Assembly: GCF_000003815.2 (NCBI RefSeq)
Contig: NC_049983.1
Span: forward strand, 23,774,658-23,838,657
Source: Branchiostoma floridae
Taxonomy: Eukaryota; Chordata; Leptocardii; Amphioxiformes; Branchiostomatidae
Reading direction: 5' to 3'
Length of the DNA: 64,000 nucleotides
The notes below the pieces were generated by a model that was given only the letters and a program-made list of their open reading frames with translations, made no database searches and had not been told where the DNA came from. Below are positions 60,691 to 64,000 of the stretch, piece by piece. The translations under genes and the position numbers were made by a program. Within the stretch, counting starts at the first letter, position 1. Each line of letters opens with the position of its first letter.

Positions 60691-62349
60691 TACAACTGTG
60701 GCGCTCTCTGGCGATCGGAGATAAGGGATTTAAGGTGTGGGGTGATCCATGGTTTGTCCTTCACATGCAAACGTACAACCTTGGTTGGGAAGAACATGTC
60801 AATGGCATCACTGAGTGTTGTATAGAAAGCTGTACACTTGGCTTCTGCGTCTGATGCTGCTGCAGAATTCGAACCTCATCCCAGGAGTGGGTGGTAATCT
60901 AGGAGCCGAAGGCTCGGATGTCCGAGTCGCACATCGGCCCGACTACTTTCTTACGGCAACTATTGATCGGTTGTCTCTGTTCGTCACTCTGTATGACACG
61001 CAGTTATGGTCATTTCATCCCACAGGGGGCACTATAGTAGGAGACTTGTAGAATTTACCAAGGTTTGTAAGGATCTGGTCAAGCACCGCATTACCACGAG
61101 TAGGAGTCTGTACAACTTGTAGTAAAGTGTGGTCGAGACAGGGAGTACTGGTGTCGAGGTGATTCAGATCGCCCATCACGAGCAGACCGATGTCCGGGTA
61201 GGAGTTCTTCAGCACGTCTTGCTCCTAAGTGGAGGTGTTGAGATCAACCCAGGGCCTAGACCACCTAAACGTCCCTCTGGGAGCTGTAACAAAGCAGTAC
61301 AGAATAAGCATGCTGCTATTTGTTGTGATGACTGCGATGCGTGGTATCATAAGGACTGTATTGAGCTTTGCTCTCAGGTATACACTGTTATTAGAAACCC
61401 ACCGATCATACTCATGGATATGCTGTGACTGCGGCGTACCAAACTTTGCATCAGGCATGTTCGACATCATTGATGACAGCTTTCATTCGGTAAATTCAAT
61501 TGATACGCTGAACTCCAGCACAAGTTTTCCAGGTGACACACCAACGTCCACATCCACTCCACTTAGATCAAAGCAGGGGAAAACCCACACTAGAAAAGAT
61601 AAACTTGAAAGGTTACAGAACCAAGCTGCCAGATTCTGCACAAACAACTACAACAGGGATGCTAGTGTTACCAAAATGAAAACAGATCTGCAGTGGACAT
61701 CATTTGAAGACAGAAGGAAAATGTCCAGATTTTGCATGATGTACAAAATGACGAATAAGCTGGTGGACGTACCGACTGATAAGTTACCAGCTCAAAAAAG
61801 AACAAGAAACAGTCATGACTTCAAGTACCAGAGTTACCAAATGAAGCTAGGATTGATGTGTTCAAAAATTTTTATTTTCAGAGAATTATCGTAGAGTGGA
61901 ATTTGTTATCACCAAGCACAGTAGGGGCATCTTCTCTGGATAGTTTTAAAGAATGCTTGCAGATAGATGTGCAAAAGTTAGGTGTGACGGATCGTTCAGT
62001 GTAATGTAACCAGCTGCTTGCGCGCCGCGTGCCTGCGAAGCTGGTGTGTTACGCCGAAGGGCGGTTATACCGGCTATATAGATACAGATACAGATACAGA
62101 CTCTTGCAGGTGGCCCAGCAATGCAGTTTCGTTACATGAAGCTGGGGGGTTATACACACCACACAGGGCAATGGACGATACCTCCCGTGGAAGCCAGTGA
62201 GGGCGCAGGTGCACCCACACACATTCCAAGTCCGATGGAACAAGTACTATGTCCAGGGCCTTAGCCGAAATGGTTGCTTTGGTGTACACTGCTACACCTC
62301 CTCCACATTTGTCAGGTCGACATTTAGAGAACGTGTTAAAGTTTTGCAC
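60691..62349 (-). mobile_element. LINE endonuclease region, split by a second LINE
   Basis: The minus strand encodes the apurinic-type endonuclease in two pieces. At 62349-62100 are RPDKCGGGVAVYTKATIS, ALCGVYNPPASCNETALLGH and LQE. At 61215-61015 are LKNSYPDIGLLVMGDLNHLD and TPTRGNAVLDQILTN. They join logically at the point where the plus-strand LINE 61216-62100 is inserted. The copy is 5' and internally damaged. Confidence 0.7.
61216..62100 (+). mobile_element. Nested LINE with 2A-like motif and PHD-type ORF1
   Basis: It is in the opposite orientation inside the endonuclease of the previous element. It opens with VLLLSGGVEINPGP, a 2A-like motif with G in place of the usual D. A Cys/His PHD-type finger follows (AICCDDCDAWYHKDC, then in another frame SWICCDCGVPNFASG). 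The sequence then jumps to an RT C-terminal tail (LERLQNQAARFCTNN). An internal deletion has removed the endonuclease and RT core. The 3' end is CCGAAGGGCGG...TATAGATACAGATACAG, a (GATACA)n tail. Confidence 0.7.
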
Positions 62350-63299
62350 ATCTGTAGCTGAATTCGGGAGGCAGGGAGTGAACCAGGTCTTGGTTACTAC
62401 TGTATTCCCAATCTAGAACACGTACTGCTTAACTACTGTAAGATATTGATTAGTGTTCCTAGAAGTTCTGTCAATGCTGCTGTATTGGGCGAGCTAGGTA
62501 TGTTTCCACTGTATATAGACACCCAGACACAACTCATTACTCTGTGACACTGGAGGGTAACCTCCAGTAACAGAGTATTGTAATCACTTTGTGCGTTGAG
62601 TGTTCGCACCTATATCTCTATGTTCTGTATGCCGCAATCGCATGTGGGTTGGCATGTCGTCTGTACTCGGTTGGGAAATGATGCACGTTATTTTTTTTTC
62701 GCCATAGCTGTTTTTATTATGGATGTAATAATTTCAGTTTTCACCCCTACGCCATCTGGTTTAGTGGTTTAGGTCCTCCTTATGATTGCGCCTTAAGCCT
62801 TGTAGTAATTTGATACCGTCAAGCAGATGTTGTCCTCGTCGCAATATGCCATCTCGTTCGGGCTTTGCGTTTCCAATATTGAGGTTGGTTTGACATAGCA
62901 TACTGTTAACATTTTGCGCGGTTGATAGTCATATGCATTTTATGGTTAGAACGTGTTTGATCCTTGGGATTTTTTTTTTCCCGGTAGCTCTTTTCATTAT
63001 CGATGTAATAATTTGAGAAATCACCCCTATTTCCCTGGCATTGTGGAACAGCTGGTCTATAGACGATGGGGTTTAGCAATTGCTTATCTCCAAGCAGATA
63101 TGGGGTTATGGTATGTCCACAGCTGTCATTGACCCACTTTTTGGTGTGTGTCTGAGATATCCATTGTGAAGCTGTGTTGTTGTTTTCATTTGGTGTCGTT
63201 CGATTGAGACGCTGATTTCGCTGATAATGCTTACAGGACTGTGTTTTAAATTTGACAGTGCTAGGTATGTTAGCTTTTAAGTAAGTTTTTGGTATAAGC
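62350..63299 (+). other. Nothing recognised
   Basis: No exon or identifiable repeat is supported here. Confidence 0.5.
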
Positions 63300-63772
63300 T
63301 GAGTGAGTGAGTAGTGGGGCAGAGACTTGGACTCTCACTGCTGCCCAGGAACGTCGACTCGACGCCTTTGATACTAAGTGCCAAAGGAGAATCCTGGGAA
63401 TCAGGTGGCACGACTACGTATCCAATGCCACCCTGCGTGAGACCACCAGTCAACCCCAACTGTCCAACAAGGTGCGTCAGGCCCGTCTTCGGCTGTTTGG
63501 TCACATTGCCAGGACGGAGCCACCTCTGGAAACAGCTGCCCTTCTGAGGGAACCGCCCCCACCCAATTGGTCCCGCCCCAGGGGCCGTCCCAGGCATACC
63601 TGGCAAGAACAACTGAGGGACGACCTGAGGGCTGCCGGCCTCAACCTTACCACCGCCTGGGTGCTGGCCCTCAACAGACCTACGTGGAGATCCATGTGTG
63701 CAGGCGCTACGCTCCATCCCGGAGCATGCGGACCTGAGTGAGTGAGAGTGAGTGAGTGAGTGAGTGAGTGAT
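63300..63772 (+). mobile_element. LINE 3' fragment with (GTGA)n tail
   Basis: The open frame 63307-63741 encodes an RT C-terminal region (AETWTLTAAQERRLDAFDTK, then RLRLFGHIARTEPP and RGRPRHTWQEQLRDDLRAAG). It ends at TGA inside a GTGA run. GTGA units flank it on both sides (63300-63312 and 63736-63772). The array is either the tail of this LINE family or its insertion target. Confidence 0.75.
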
Positions 63773-64000
63773 GTGATGTGTTCTGTATGCGATATAAACA
63801 CCGAGTCATACACCACAGAAAACATCACAACCGACATAAACCATAATGAGGTCACAGAGTATGTTACACAATATGTCTGATGATAGAATTGTTGAAAAAG
63901 CATACGACACTGCTGTTATACAAGAACATGAATGGATCACACATGTACAAGATATACTATGCAGGCACGGTTTCCAAAATATTTGGCTAAACCCTAAAGT
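63773..64000 (+). other. Window end, nothing recognised
   Basis: Only non-coding sequence is visible. Confidence 0.5.

Overview
This window is eukaryotic genomic DNA: multi-exon genes with GT-AG introns, polyadenylation signals, and a dense mix of non-LTR, tyrosine-recombinase, Penelope-like and terminal-inverted-repeat elements. The gene content (tandem ANK-Roc-COR receptor-like genes ending in CARDs or a glycosyltransferase) and a LINE with a PHD-finger ORF1 behind a 2A-like motif best suit an invertebrate deuterostome. An amphioxus (Branchiostoma) is my first guess. This is inference; no species marker is present.

The backbone is a tandem segmental duplication of one gene. Gene A (+ strand, 5' end outside the window, stop at 17829) has single-repeat ankyrin exons, a Roc GTPase split over several exons, a COR domain and two C-terminal CARDs. 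Its exons in the window add up to 3420 nt, an uninterrupted 1139 codons plus stop. Gene B (+ strand, coding ATG at 25730, stop at 45320) has the same ANK-Roc-COR frame. After the last COR exon it splices into a linker exon and a GT-B/GT4-type glycosyltransferase exon. Its exons sum to 3639 nt, or 1212 codons plus stop. Gene C (+ strand, exons at 56249-56626 and 59616-59723) is the start of a third copy that runs out of the window. Genes A and B each end in a polyA signal followed by a 37-bp minisatellite array (18440-20870 and 47040-48815).

Region by region: 1-12.3 kb is the ankyrin part of gene A, with a foldback transposon, SINEs and two LINE insertions. 12.8-17.8 kb is Roc-COR-CARD-CARD. 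18.4-20.9 kb is minisatellite 1. 21.3-25.8 kb is the 5' part of gene B, whose first exon is broken by a LINE. 26.1-27.4 kb is a Tc1/mariner-like foldback remnant. 28-37.4 kb is the ankyrin part of gene B, interrupted by a complete 5.49-kb Ngaro-type retrotransposon. 37.6-45.3 kb is Roc-COR-GT4, with an inverted Penelope-like element carrying hammerhead-ribozyme-like motifs in an intron. 45.3-46.0 kb is a second, partial copy of the GT C-lobe. 47-48.8 kb is minisatellite 2. 50.1-52.9 kb is a small minus-strand gene for a single-pass membrane protein with a TATA box. 53.47-54.45 kb is an unusual element made of about 15 short hairpins. 54.5-59.7 kb is the 5' part of gene C, and 60-63.8 kb is nested LINE debris.

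The main biological point is that adjacent paralogues share the sensor (ankyrin) and switch (Roc-COR) but carry different outputs: CARD-CARD in A and a glycosyltransferase in B. This resembles the effector shuffling of intracellular immune receptors. Ankyrin repeats vary in number because each repeat is a symmetrical phase-0 99-bp exon. The repeated mobile-element insertions give paralogous empty sites that date several events after the duplication.
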